Below are positions 8,521 through 19,400 of a DNA stretch of 64,000 nucleotides, one piece after another. The position numbers were made by a program, and so were the translations under genes. The stretch spans positions 1 through 64,000 of the forward strand of contig JACJYV010000006.1 of the NCBI GenBank assembly GCA_020635905.1, read 5' to 3'. Positions within the stretch are counted from its first letter, which is position 1; each line of letters begins with the position of its first letter. The stretch is from Bacteroidia bacterium (GTDB taxonomy: Bacteria > Bacteroidota > Bacteroidia > J057 > JADKCL01). The notes below the pieces were generated by a model, which did no database searches, had not been told where the DNA came from, and was given only the letters and a program-made list of their open reading frames with translations.

Positions 8521-9375
8521 TCAGAATCCATAGGCGGGGTTTTCATCGGAAAAATCAAGCTCAGTAAATCCGGGATTGATCTTCACCTGCTCGTAATCGT
8601 AGGCTTCGTAAAAACCCTTGTCGTCGTGGATCTCGATGGCCTCGGGCAGAAAATTATCCTTGTTGATGTGCAGAATTGCCTTTTTGCAGTAGTGACTGGG
8701 CACCTGAATGGTCTGATTGGGACGCATATCGTCATAAGCATCCCAGCCGTTCAGTTCGAGCAGACGGTAGGCATTGACACCATATTTGTCCGCCACGCTT
8801 TGCACCGTTTCGCCCTCTTTGGTATTGTGGGAGAGAATGGCATAATAGGGATTATTGATCACCACTTTCCAGCAGGGAATACCCTTGCCGGTCACCACTT
8901 CCTCAATCTGACTCACCTGCTCAAATTCTCCCTCCAGGCTGGCCAGTTGATTTTCCAGATAGCCCACCATGCGGCGGTAACCGTTGTCGAGAATGGTGTG
9001 GTGGTTGCCCTTGCGCACCCGGTCACTCAGGGGCGGAAAGCTCACATTCACCCAGGGAAATCCGTTGGGATTGATCAGCATTTTATTGCTGTTCCAGCCT
9101 TCCCGGTACAGTACTTCCACTCCCCCGTCGCCATCGAGGCGTTTGAGGTAGGCCTGGTAAGGATGTTGGGTTACCTTGATCAGGGATTTGCTGTTGGTGA
9201 TCTCGCCAAACATCCTTTCCCGCTTGGTCATGACGTAGGACATGGAATTCACGCCTTTGGTTTTGGTAAACATCTGGTTGACCACCGACCAGGCGTTGGG
9301 GCCCGAGGGGGCAGGTTTGGCTGCCAGGAGCAAAAGCACACAAAGCGGCAGCAGGGCCCGGGAAATTTTGTTCAT
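8521..9375 (-). CDS. Exported DUF1571-like protein with LysM domain
   Basis: The 284-residue product starts at the ATG at 9375, which opens a signal peptide (MNKISRALLPLCVLLLLAA). Residues about 35-190 match the DUF1571 pattern: an early MTKRERMFGEI segment, then PYQAYLKRLDGDGGVEVLY and the GW-N-KMLINPNG block. A LysM domain follows (KEGETVQSVADKYGVNAYRL to RPNQTIQVP), which normally binds peptidoglycan or other N-acetylglucosamine polymers. A lipid-binding or outer-membrane-lipoprotein-like fold is plausible for DUF1571, but its role is unknown. The upstream gene is divergent, 98 bp away. Confidence 0.75.
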   Translation of the reverse strand: MNKISRALLPLCVLLLLAAKPAPSGPNAWSVVNQMFTKTKGVNSMSYVMTKRERMFGEITNSKSLIKVTQHPYQAYLKRLDGDGGVEVLYREGWNSNKMLINPNGFPWVNVSFPPLSDRVRKGNHHTILDNGYRRMVGYLENQLASLEGEFEQVSQIEEVVTGKGIPCWKVVINNPYYAILSHNTKEGETVQSVADKYGVNAYRLLELNGWDAYDDMRPNQTIQVPSHYCKKAILHINKDNFLPEAIEIHDDKGFYEAYDYEQVKINPGFTELDFSDENPAYGF

Positions 9376-9473
9376 GATTGTCGAAGTTTCAAAATGACTC
9401 TTAAGATAACAAAGGATAGCAAGGCGGGAAAATAAATTCTGAGAAAAAATCAGGAAGCTTGTAAATTCGCCCC

Positions 9474-10631
9474 ATGTCATTTGAGGTCCCCTACCACCGT
9501 GCAATCATTGGAAATGAGGAGATAGAAGCGGTTACCGCCGCCCTGCGGTCGGGCTGGCTGACCATGGGTTCCCGGGTGACGGAGTTTGAGGAGCGCATTT
9601 CCCGCCTGAAAGGCGGCTGCCCCACGGTGGCAGTCAGCTCCTGTACGGCCGGGCTGTTCCTGGCCCTCAAAGCCCTCGACCTGCCCCCGGGCAGCGAGGT
9701 CATCACCACCCCCTATACTTTCGCGGCAACCGCCAATGTGATCCACCAAAACGGGCTGGTGCCTGTCTTTGCCGACATCGACCCGCTTACCCTCAACCTC
9801 GATCCTGACCAGGTTGAGGCCCGCATCAACCTGCACACCCGGGCCATTCTGCCTGTGCACCTGGGCGGCAACCCCTGCGACATGGAGGCCTTTAGCAGCC
9901 TGGCCGACAGCTATGGCCTGAGCCTGATCGAAGATTGCGCCCATGCCCTGGAAGGAGAATTTGGAGGAAAGCCCCTGGGTACCTTTGGGGTGGCTGGTTC
10001 ATTCAGCTTTTATCCCACCAAAAACATCACCACCGCCGAGGGAGGCCTGATCACCACTTCCAGCGACGAGTTTGCCCATAACCTGCGCCTGCTGCGCAAC
10101 CATGGACTGGATCGTTCGGCCCACGCCCGCGAAAATCTGGAAAACAGCCACCAGTACGACATCCTGTTGCCCGGCTACAAGTACACCCTTTCCGACCTGC
10201 AGGCTGCTCTGGGTCTGGCCCAGTTGGAACGGCTGGAAGCCATGTATGAGCGCCGTGCCCAGATTGCCCGGGCCTACGATGCTGCCTTCGGCGACCTCAA
10301 AGGGGTATCTTTGATCCCCACTCAGCCGGGCGGAAAGTCCGCCCTCCATTTGTACATGCTGAAGCTGGATTTGGAGGCCTTCAACCTCACCCGCAACCAG
10401 ATCATGGCCCGCATCAACGCCGCCGGAATCCAGCTTTCGGTCAATTATCAACCCGTTCACCTCTTCACCTGGTACCGCCAAACCTACGGACATCAGCCCG
10501 GCGATTTCCCCCAAACCGAACTGGCCGGAGAATCGACCTTCAGTCTGCCCTTCTACCCCGCCCTCACCGACGAACAGGTCGGGATGGTGACCGACCGGGT
10601 CAGGAAGGTTCTTTGCGAAGCGGCGGGTTAA
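9474..10631 (+). CDS. DegT/DnrJ/EryC1/StrS family aminotransferase
   Basis: The 385-residue product is a pyridoxal-phosphate enzyme of the sugar aminotransferase family that makes amino sugars on nucleotide-sugar ketones. The N-terminal Y-RAIIGNEEIEAV and SGWLTMGSRV segments are typical of the ArnB/PseC side of the family. The PLP-binding region shows EDCAHALEG and the Schiff-base lysine in FSFYPTKNITTAEGG (Lys183). Full length for the family. The start fits the N-terminus of homologues, and a TAAATTCG box (9462-9469) sits only four bases before the ATG, hinting at a leaderless or very short leader message. No other sugar-pathway genes are next to it, so the exact product is unknown. Confidence 0.9.
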   Translation: MSFEVPYHRAIIGNEEIEAVTAALRSGWLTMGSRVTEFEERISRLKGGCPTVAVSSCTAGLFLALKALDLPPGSEVITTPYTFAATANVIHQNGLVPVFADIDPLTLNLDPDQVEARINLHTRAILPVHLGGNPCDMEAFSSLADSYGLSLIEDCAHALEGEFGGKPLGTFGVAGSFSFYPTKNITTAEGGLITTSSDEFAHNLRLLRNHGLDRSAHARENLENSHQYDILLPGYKYTLSDLQAALGLAQLERLEAMYERRAQIARAYDAAFGDLKGVSLIPTQPGGKSALHLYMLKLDLEAFNLTRNQIMARINAAGIQLSVNYQPVHLFTWYRQTYGHQPGDFPQTELAGESTFSLPFYPALTDEQVGMVTDRVRKVLCEAAG

Positions 10632-10732
10632 GAGTAGCGAGCTCTGAGCTACGGGCGGCGAGCACTCAGGGCGGTTGGCCCATTTTCCCCCATTCTCGCA
10701 ACTCGCAACTCACAATTCGCTACTCGCTACTC
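10632..10732. repeat. Inverted repeat between convergent genes
   Basis: GAGTAGCGAG (10632-10641) is matched by CTCGCTACTC (10723-10732), with short ACTCGCAACTCGCAACTC-type near-repeats in between. It spans the 95-bp gap between two convergent genes and just enters the minus-strand coding end. It may help transcription end from both sides, although there is no clear T-run. Confidence 0.5.
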
Positions 10733-11911
10733 AATAACCAGCCTGGACTTGCGGTTTACTCCTCCGGCCACTACTTGTATAATGTACATACCGGGTCCGA
10801 GGTGGGAAAGATCCAGTTTGGAGACTCCTTCAAGGGGAAAATCGGCCCGCAGGCTGCCACGCATATCCACAATGCGGACCCGGCCGGGACCTTTGATCGT
10901 ACCCGGATCCAGGGTGATTTGTCCCTGGCTGGGGTTGGGCCAGACGGTGATCTGCGGACCTTCCTCAGGTTCCAGCACCAGGGTCCTGACCTCTGAGAGG
11001 CTGGTATTGCCGCTGAGATCGGTCTGGAGAATGCGGAAGAAATGGGTCCCGGGAGTCAGAGCGGGAACTTCTGCCTGATAATAATTCGACCCGGCCTGTC
11101 CCTGGGCGGGCACAAAGGCTACTTCTTCGAAGTCAAGCGCATCGTGGCTGTGTTCGACCGTGTAAAAATCATTCTGGTATTCCGCAGTGGTCTCCCAGTT
11201 GAGCAGGGCATCCTGACCAGACAGATCCGCCGTAAAGGACACAAACTCCACTGGAAGGGGAGCGGGAATGAACAGGTAGGCATAATCCAGCACGCCGGGG
11301 CCGGTGCAATTGCCGTCCATGATCTGCCCGATGATGGCGTTGCCGGCTCCGGTCCAGTAGAGGGGCCTGCCATCGGGACCGTCGAAGGACCAAACCAGCA
11401 GACCGTCGGCGAAAATTTCCGACATCCCGTTGGCCATGGTGTAGAGGTAGGTGTATTCGTGGATCTGATTGTCGGCGGGCATGTTGTAACCCGTGGGGAT
11501 GGGTCCGTTGGGCAGGGGACCGCCTAAACCGTTGTCAACTGCCCAGTTGATGTAGATCTGGCTGTTGCGGATGTAAAATTCGAACAGGCCGCGCTTGTAA
11601 AAACTTGCAAAGCCTTCCATGGCGCGAAAGGCGAAAGTCATCCCCATTTCGGGTTGATCCAGCACGCCGCCCGTATTGGGCACCACCAGATCCAGACCTT
11701 TGAGGGAGCCACAGTTGGCGCCGATCAGAAATTCTGAGCCATTGGTGGTGGCGTCAGGATCGGCCGAAAGGCCGTTGGGGCCTACGGTGGCGTTGGTGAG
11801 GGGCATGGAGTTGAAATCAAACTGGCTGATGATGGTTTGGGCGGAAAGATAGTTGGCGAAGAGAAGTAAAAGGACAAGCAAAACAGTGATAGTAGAGCTT
11901 CGGTTTTCCAT
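10727..11911 (-). CDS. Secreted protein with T9SS C-terminal sorting domain
   Basis: The 394-residue product starts at the ATG at 11911 with a signal peptide (MENRSSTITVLLVLLLLFANY). Residues about 30-225 look like a LamG/concanavalin-type sandwich (GLFEFYIRNSQIYINW, NQIHEYTYLYTMANG). A fibronectin-like segment follows from PLPVEFVSFTA, a motif very common just before sorting domains. The C-terminal ~75 residues are a type A T9SS domain (ITVWPNPSQGQITLD to GPGMYIIQVV). Expected to be exported and surface-linked or released. The partner or substrate cannot be read from the sequence. Confidence 0.85.
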   Translation of the reverse strand: MENRSSTITVLLVLLLLFANYLSAQTIISQFDFNSMPLTNATVGPNGLSADPDATTNGSEFLIGANCGSLKGLDLVVPNTGGVLDQPEMGMTFAFRAMEGFASFYKRGLFEFYIRNSQIYINWAVDNGLGGPLPNGPIPTGYNMPADNQIHEYTYLYTMANGMSEIFADGLLVWSFDGPDGRPLYWTGAGNAIIGQIMDGNCTGPGVLDYAYLFIPAPLPVEFVSFTADLSGQDALLNWETTAEYQNDFYTVEHSHDALDFEEVAFVPAQGQAGSNYYQAEVPALTPGTHFFRILQTDLSGNTSLSEVRTLVLEPEEGPQITVWPNPSQGQITLDPGTIKGPGRVRIVDMRGSLRADFPLEGVSKLDLSHLGPGMYIIQVVAGGVNRKSRLVIE

Positions 11912-12376
11912 AGAGTTGGGCTTAATTTGTTTTTGTTTCGGGAAAAGATACGTCCGGAGTGCGAAGGTGGATTTTATATCGTTTCTCACTTTAATTTCCC
12001 TAAAAAACGGCCTAAAAACTACCCCCTGTTAGGTTTTTGCCCGGATAAGGCGATAATTCGGGAGTTTGGGAGATGTCAGGATTTCCGTGAATTGGTGGGG
12101 GTCAAAAGGCCAAAGGATCAGAATTTCGGCCAAAGAAAAAGTAACCGGACAAATAAAGGCCCCGGGAAGCCGTAAGATTTTTTCATATTCTTCGGGGAAA
12201 TTTCAAAATCCGGAATGAAAGAGATGTAAGAATATCAAAAGCGGTTTAAATTCACGAAAAAGGGCGATTTTTAGGCAATTATTAACAATGGCTTTACAAA
12301 TTGATTAATTCAGGGATATCAGAAAATCCTAATTTTACTCGTTCCAATCTTATCACCTGAAAATTGAAACTATCGG
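11912..12376. other. Gene-free divergent intergenic region
   Basis: This 465-bp stretch separates a minus-strand T9SS cargo gene from the plus-strand histidinol phosphatase gene and must carry both promoters. It becomes AT-rich towards 12376. No convincing promoter pair, RNA gene or repeat was found. Confidence 0.4.
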
Positions 12377-13279
12377 ATGGCCTGGACCAATTACCATAGT
12401 CATACTCATTTTTGCGACGGCACCAACGAGCCCGAGGATTACATCATCCAGGCGTTGGAAGATGGCGTGGCTGCTTACGGATTTTCCACCCATGCCCCCA
12501 TCCCCTTCCATTGCAAATGGGCCATGAAAAAGGAAAATGCCGCCAGGTATTTTGCCCGGGTGCGGGAGTTGAAGAAAAAATGGGCGGATAAGATCGAAAT
12601 TTACGCCAGCCTGGAAATTGACTACGTGCCCGGCCGTATGGGCCCCGACCACGCCGACATTCATGGCTGGGAACTTGATTACACCCTGGGCTCTGTCCAC
12701 TTTGTGGACGATTTTCCCGATGGCACCCCCTGGGAAATCGACGGCACCCACGACATCTTTCTCAAGGGTCTTGAAAAAATCTTTGGCGGCGATGCCCGCA
12801 AAGCCATTTCCCGTTATTACGAACTGACCCGCTGGATGGTGATGCTGGAAAATCCGGACATTGTCGGGCACCTGGATAAGATCAAGATGCAGAACAAGAA
12901 TAATTTCATGTTCCATGAATCTGATGCCTGGTACCGCGAGGAAGTGATCAAAACTTTGAAATCTATCTCCAACGCAGGCAGCATTGTGGAGGTGAACACC
13001 CGTGGCCTTTACAAAGGTGTAACCCTTGAGACCTATCCCAGCCGCTGGATTCTCGAGACCATGTTCGACATGGGCATTCCTGTGCAAATCAACTCAGATT
13101 CCCACCATCCCCGCGAAATCGTGGCTGGCTTCGAGCATGCGGCCCGCATTCTCAAGCAGATCGGCTACCGCCAGGTGAGGGTGCTGGCCCAGGGAAAATG
13201 GCAGGATCTTTCATTTGATGAAAACGGGATTGATTTTCCCCGCTCCAAACGCGGCCTGATCCGCCAGGCCAAAGTCTGA
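12377..13279 (+). CDS. hisK: Histidinol-phosphatase, PHP type (HisK-like)
   Basis: The 300-residue product is a PHP-domain phosphoesterase of the histidinol phosphatase class, which turns L-histidinol phosphate into L-histidinol in histidine synthesis. The metal-binding N-terminus is plain in NYHSHTHFCDGTNEPEDYI. Further PHP ligands appear in GFSTHAP, SLEIDYVPG, LGSVHFVD, VGHLDKIK and the late NSDSHHPREI. Full length for the family. No other his genes are in the window, so an action on another phosphoester cannot be excluded. It lies between two large secreted-protein genes and appears to be transcribed alone. Confidence 0.85.
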   Translation: MAWTNYHSHTHFCDGTNEPEDYIIQALEDGVAAYGFSTHAPIPFHCKWAMKKENAARYFARVRELKKKWADKIEIYASLEIDYVPGRMGPDHADIHGWELDYTLGSVHFVDDFPDGTPWEIDGTHDIFLKGLEKIFGGDARKAISRYYELTRWMVMLENPDIVGHLDKIKMQNKNNFMFHESDAWYREEVIKTLKSISNAGSIVEVNTRGLYKGVTLETYPSRWILETMFDMGIPVQINSDSHHPREIVAGFEHAARILKQIGYRQVRVLAQGKWQDLSFDENGIDFPRSKRGLIRQAKV

Positions 13280-13468
13280 CAGGTTATCCACATCTGACTT
13301 AATCTTCTCACTGTTCAGGAAGTCTTTCTGAAACCTCTCTTGTAAGGAAAAGATGAAAATTAATTGTGAATAATGCACTTTGTCATTGTTTATAAACTCT
13401 GGCAAATGTATTTTTAAAAGAGACAATCCACATCCTTCTTTCAATTGGCTATTATTCAGGTCGCAGCT

Positions 13469-16400
13469 ATGAAAGAAGAACATAATTTTAATCGCCGTAA
13501 ATACTGGTTTGCACAGTGGTTCAGGAATCGTTTATTCCTGATTTTGCTGCTTGCAGGGGGCTTTTGGGCTCCGTCCGGTCTGTTTGCCTCCCACAACATG
13601 GGGGCCAACCTCACCTTCGAATGCCTCAGCAATTGCGTGATCCGGGTCAATCTGCGGGCCTACCGCGATTGCTCTGGTATCACCAGTATGGCCCAGGGGG
13701 TCACCTTCACCGGGCAGGGAGTGGGCTGCAATCAGCCCGTTGCCGTAGGCAACTGGTCTTCCTGGAGTATTGCGGAGGTAACCCCAATCTGCCCTTCCAC
13801 CTCCACCAAGTGCACCAATAATGGTGCGGCCATCAACGGGGTGCAGGAATACTATTCCTGGCGCGACTATAATATCTGCGGGCTCAATTGCACCATCTAC
13901 ACCATGTCCTGGACCGATTGTTGCCGCAACGGCGCCATCACCTCGGGTGCCACGGGCGGGATTTATGTCAATTCCACCCTCAATACCAGCATTACCCCCT
14001 GCAACAGTTCTCCCCAGTTTACCAATCCGCCCATTCCTTACATCTGTGCGGGCCAGCCCTTCACCTTCAACCAGGGCGCCTTCGACCCCGACGGGGATTC
14101 CCTCTCCTACCGCTTCGGCCCCTGCAACACAGGCGCCACCACCACCGTGACCTACGGAGCAGGTTACAGTTACAACCAGCCTCTGGGAGCTTCATGGAAC
14201 ATTTCCATCAATGCCTACACGGGCGACATCACCATCACCCCCAATCCCGGCAACATCGTGGTGGGTGTATTTTGCGTGTATGTGGATGAATGGCGCAACG
14301 GAATTCTGATCAATACCATCGAACGGGATATTCAGACCACCGTAATCAATTGCGGGGCCAATACCGTACCCACCGTAACGGGCATATCCGGCCTCAGTGG
14401 CGGCACCGCAGTTGGAAATGTGATCACCACCTGCCTGGGCAGCGCCATTTCCTTTAACCTCAATACCGCCGATCCCAATGCAGGCCAAACCCAGACCTTG
14501 TCCTGGAATCAGAATATCGCCGGGGCCCAGTTTTACCGCTGCGGCAACCCCGCCATTCAAAATTCGATTACCGGGGCACTCCCATGCGCCACCTTTTCCT
14601 GGACGCCTTCCGCCATTGGCACTTATTTTTTCACCGTGACTGTGCAAGACAATGCCTGCCCTATCGTGGGTACCAACCAGTACACCTATACCATCAATGT
14701 GGGCAATATGCAGGTGAATGTCACCGATTCGGTGCCCGGCTGTACCTCAGCAGACGCCTTTTACTGCGTAACCCCCACCAACGGAGTTCCCCCATACGGA
14801 TTCACCTGGACCGGGCCCGGCAACCTCACCTCCAATCCCAATGCGACCGATTCCTGTCTTGTCCATACCTATCCCGGGCCAGGTAATTACAGCTATTCGG
14901 TCACGGTTTCTGACGCCTTTGGCTGCAATGTCGTTACCAACGGCAATGTGGTAATCGACTTTGTGCTGCCCTCCATTACCGGCCCGGCAGATGTGTGTAC
15001 CAGCGCCCCCACGGCCACCTATTCCACCCCCAATGTGGCCGGCAACAGCTATGCCTGGTATGTTTCCGCAGGCGGCACCATCAATTCGGGTCAAAACACC
15101 AACAGTGTAAACGTGACCTGGTCCGGCGCGGGGACCGATACCATCCGGGTGACTGAAACGAATACCATCCTTTGCGACTCGACCGTGGAACTGGTGGTAA
15201 ATGTGCATGCCAATCCTGTTCCGGTCATTGCCGGACCAGCCACCGCCTGTGAATTTACTCCAGGCCATGTCTATTCTGTGGCCAACAGCGGCAATGCCTT
15301 CAACTGGAGCATCACGGCAGGAAATGGGGTGATTACGGCTGGGCAGGGGACCAACTCGGCCACCATTAAATGGCTGGGCAACGGGGCTGGTACCATTCAG
15401 GTGACCGAAACCGACCCGTTTGGTTGTGCAGGCACCGCCACCTTTAACGTAACCGTAAACCCCAAACCTTACCCGGTGATTGCTGGTCCGGCCACTGCCT
15501 GCCAGTTGACGGGGGGGAATACCTACTCCGTGGCTGCCGCCGCTGGCAATGCCTTCCTTTGGTCCATTTCCGGCGGAAATGGGGTCATTACTTCAGGACA
15601 GAGCACCAACAGCATCAATATCAAGTGGACTGTTCCCGGCAATTATACCGTCAACCTCACCCAAAGCAATGGATTTTCCTGCGACTCTACGGTAAGTTAT
15701 GCCGTGACAGTCAATGCCAAACCCACCCCGGTGATCAATGGCAATCTGACTCCCTGCGCCTACACCAGCGGGCTGGTGTACAGCGTCAACAATAATGCAG
15801 GCAGCACTTATAACTGGTCTGTGGGGGGAAGCGGTAATATCGTCTCAGGCGGCAACACAAATTCCGTAACCGTGGATTGGGGCGCTGGCGGAGCAGGTAG
15901 CCTCACTGTGACGGAAACCAATGCCTCCAATTGCGACAGCACCGTTTCGGTCCCGGTCGGGGTGATCCCCAATCCTGCGCCCGTGATAAGCGGACCCGCC
16001 AACGCCTGCGAGTTTTCATCCGGACACGTGTACTCTGTCACCAATACCTTTGGCAGCGCTTACAACTGGAGCATCATCGCAGGCAACGGGGTCATCACCG
16101 CAGGTCAGGGCAGCAATTCCATAACCATCAAATGGCTGGCCAATGGGGCAGCCACTGTGCAGGTGACCGAAACCTCCCTTACCACCTGCGACACCACCGT
16201 GACCTTCAATGTGCAGGTCGATCCCAAGCCCTACCCTGTGATTGCAGGACCGGCCAATGCCTGTGAATTCACCTCCGGACACACCTATTCCGTGGCTGCG
16301 GCGGCAGGTAACAGCTACAACTGGCAGATCACAGCTGGCAACGGGGTCATTACCTCAGGCCAGGGCACCAATTCGATCGACATCAAATGGCTGGCCAACG

Positions 16401-19400
16401 GCCCAGCTACGGTGCAGGTCCAGCAAACCAATGCGGCAGGTTGTGACAGCACCGTTTCTTTTGCTGTCAGCGTAGATCCCAAGCCCTACCCTGTGATTGC
16501 CGGCAATAATGCGCCTTGCGCCTTTACCACCGGGCACGGGTACAGTGTGACCAACACAGCAGGCCATACCTATGTCTGGACTGTCACCGGGTCAGGCACC
16601 TTGGTTTCGGGCCAGAATACCAATTCCATCACGGTGGATTGGGGAGCTTCCGGGGCAGGAACAGTCTCCGTGCTGGAAGCGGTGAACGGATGCGACAGTT
16701 CCGTGACCCTCAACATCAATGTGGTGGGCAATCCCAATCCCGTGATTGCCGGTCCTGCCACGGCTTGCGAGTTTACTGCAGGACATGTGTACAGCACGGC
16801 CAGCAACGCTGGCAGCAGTTATCTCTGGAATATCCCTTCCGGGGGAGTAATCACCGCAGGACAAAATACCAACTCTATCACGGTAAAATGGCTGGCCAAT
16901 GGCCCCTACACCGTGCAGGTCACGGAAACCTTTGCTTCGGGTTGCGACACCACGGTGGACTTTGCAGTGGTGGTCAATGCCAAACCTTATCCGGTCATTG
17001 CCGGGCCGGTCACGGCCTGTGAATATACCGACGGCCACACTTACAGTGTGACCGCAGCAGCCGGCAACAGCTATGCCTGGTCTGTTGTGGCGGGTTCTGG
17101 CGTGATCTACGCCGGTCAGGGAACCAACGCTGTGGATGTAAAATGGATGGCCAACGGAGCGGGGACGGTGCAGGTCACCCAAACCAATACCGACGGTTGC
17201 GACAGTACGGTGACCTACGGGGTCACGGTTCAGGCCAAACCTTATCCCGTAATTGCGGGCAATACACAGGTTTGCGAATACTCGACCGAAACCTATGCTC
17301 TGCCCAATACGGCTGGAAACTCCTGGTCGTGGACGGTGACGGGCAATGGAAACATTGTTTCGGGCCAAAACAGCAACAGCATTTCCGTGAAATGGGATGC
17401 CAACGGATCGGGGACAGTTTCCGTGCTGGAAACCAATGCCCAGGGCTGCGACAGTGCTGTCACGGTCAATATCAACATCAACGCCAAGCCCTACCCGGTG
17501 ATCACGGGTCCGGATTCGGTCTGTGAATACACCGCAGGTCATACCTATTCCACTCCCAATAATGCCGGGAATAATTACCTCTGGGCCATTTCGGGTGCAG
17601 GGGTGATTACTTCGGGGCAAGGCTCCAACTCGATTGGGGTAAAATGGATGGCCAACGGAACCTATACCGTTTCGGTCACCGAAACCAATCCTGCAGGCTG
17701 TGACAGCACGGTTTCCTTTACTGTGGTGGTTACGCCCAAGCCTTACCCGGTGATTGCAGGCCCTGCGGTGGTCTGCGAATTCACGGATGGGCACAATTAC
17801 AACATCACAGGAGCGGTGGGCAACAGCTATCTCTGGACTGTGACCCAGGGCTCGGGGTTCATTTATGCCGGACAGGGTACCAATGCAATTGAGGTAAAAT
17901 GGATGGGCAACGGTCCTGGAACGGTTCAGGTGCAGGAAACCAATACCTTTGGTTGCGACAGCACGGTCTCCTTCAACGTTACGGTGGATCCCAAGCCCTA
18001 TCCTTTGATCTCGGGACCGGCCACTTTGTGCGAATTCACCAGCGGCCACACCTACGCCATTGCTTCCTCCGCAGGCAGCGCCTACAACTGGTGGATCAGC
18101 AGCGGAAACGGCGGAGGCATTACTTCCGGGCAGGGCAGCAACAGCATCCAAATCCAGTGGCTGGCCACGGGGGTGGATACGGTCTGGGTGAACCACACCA
18201 ATGCCCAGGGCTGCGACAGTACAGTATTTTTCCCCGTACAAATTGATCCCAAACCCTACCCAGTCATCTCGGGGCCGGCCACGGTTTGCGAATACACAGA
18301 CGGGCATAATTACTCGATTCCCCTGAACCCGGGCAGTTCCTACGCCTGGAGCATTGTGCAGGGCAACGGAGTCATTCAATCCGGACAAGGCACTTCTTCC
18401 GTTCTGGTCAAATGGCTGGCCAATTCCTTCGGAATTGTGCAGGTGACCGAAACCAACAGCCAGGGCTGCGATTCGACCGTGACCTTCAACGTTACCGTAA
18501 ATCCCAAACCTTACCCCACCATCAGCGGACCATTGACGGCCTGCGAACACACCAGCCTGCATGTTTATACTGCAGTGAATGTGCCGGGGATGACTTATTC
18601 CTGGAAAACCAACGGAGGCAATATCCAGGGATTAAGTACAGGATTTACGGTGAATGTACACTGGCTGGGGGCTGGCACAGGCACTTTGCAACTGACCGCC
18701 ACCAATCCCATTACGGGCTGCGATTCCACCCTGAGCATCAATGTAACCATCCATCCTGCCCCCACTCCCCAGGTCCAGGGGCCATCCAATCTATGCGCCT
18801 GGTCCAATTCCATTACCTACCTGACCCAGCAAAACGGAGGCAGCAGCTACGTGTGGAATATCAATCCCGGAAACTTCGTTTCCGGACAAAACAGCAGTTC
18901 GACAGTAGTCAACTGGACGTATGGCACGGGCAATGGCACCATCTGGGTTACGGAAACCAATGGATTCGGCTGCACTGCCACCGACCTTCTCAATGTGACC
19001 CTCATGCCCGCTCCCACTCCCGACATTGACGGGCCGATCGAGGTTTGCCAGAATGTAACCCATTATTATCAAACCCCCGCTCAAGTCAATAACCGTTATG
19101 TCTGGTCGATCCCGGCCAACAGCGGCACCATCAAAAATGGCCAGGGAACCAATCAGGTGGGTATTTACTGGACTTTACCCGGCGTTCGCACCCTGACTTT
19201 GTACCAGCAGGATACGGTAACAGGCTGCGACACCGTGGTCAAGATTGACGTGGAGATTTTCCCCGCCATCTTTGCTGATCTGGAACCAGATACCATCCGC
19301 GGTTGCGATCCTTTACTGGTCGAATTTGACGGAAGCCAGACCCCGGGCGCGGTAGCCTACAAATGGTTTTTCGGCGACGGATTTGTTTCCCTGCAACCCA

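Noticed and set aside
16592..18562. 656-residue minus-strand open frame
   Set aside because: It is the antisense of the regular PKD-like repeats, whose biased codons keep the opposite frame open. The plus-strand product has clear domains.
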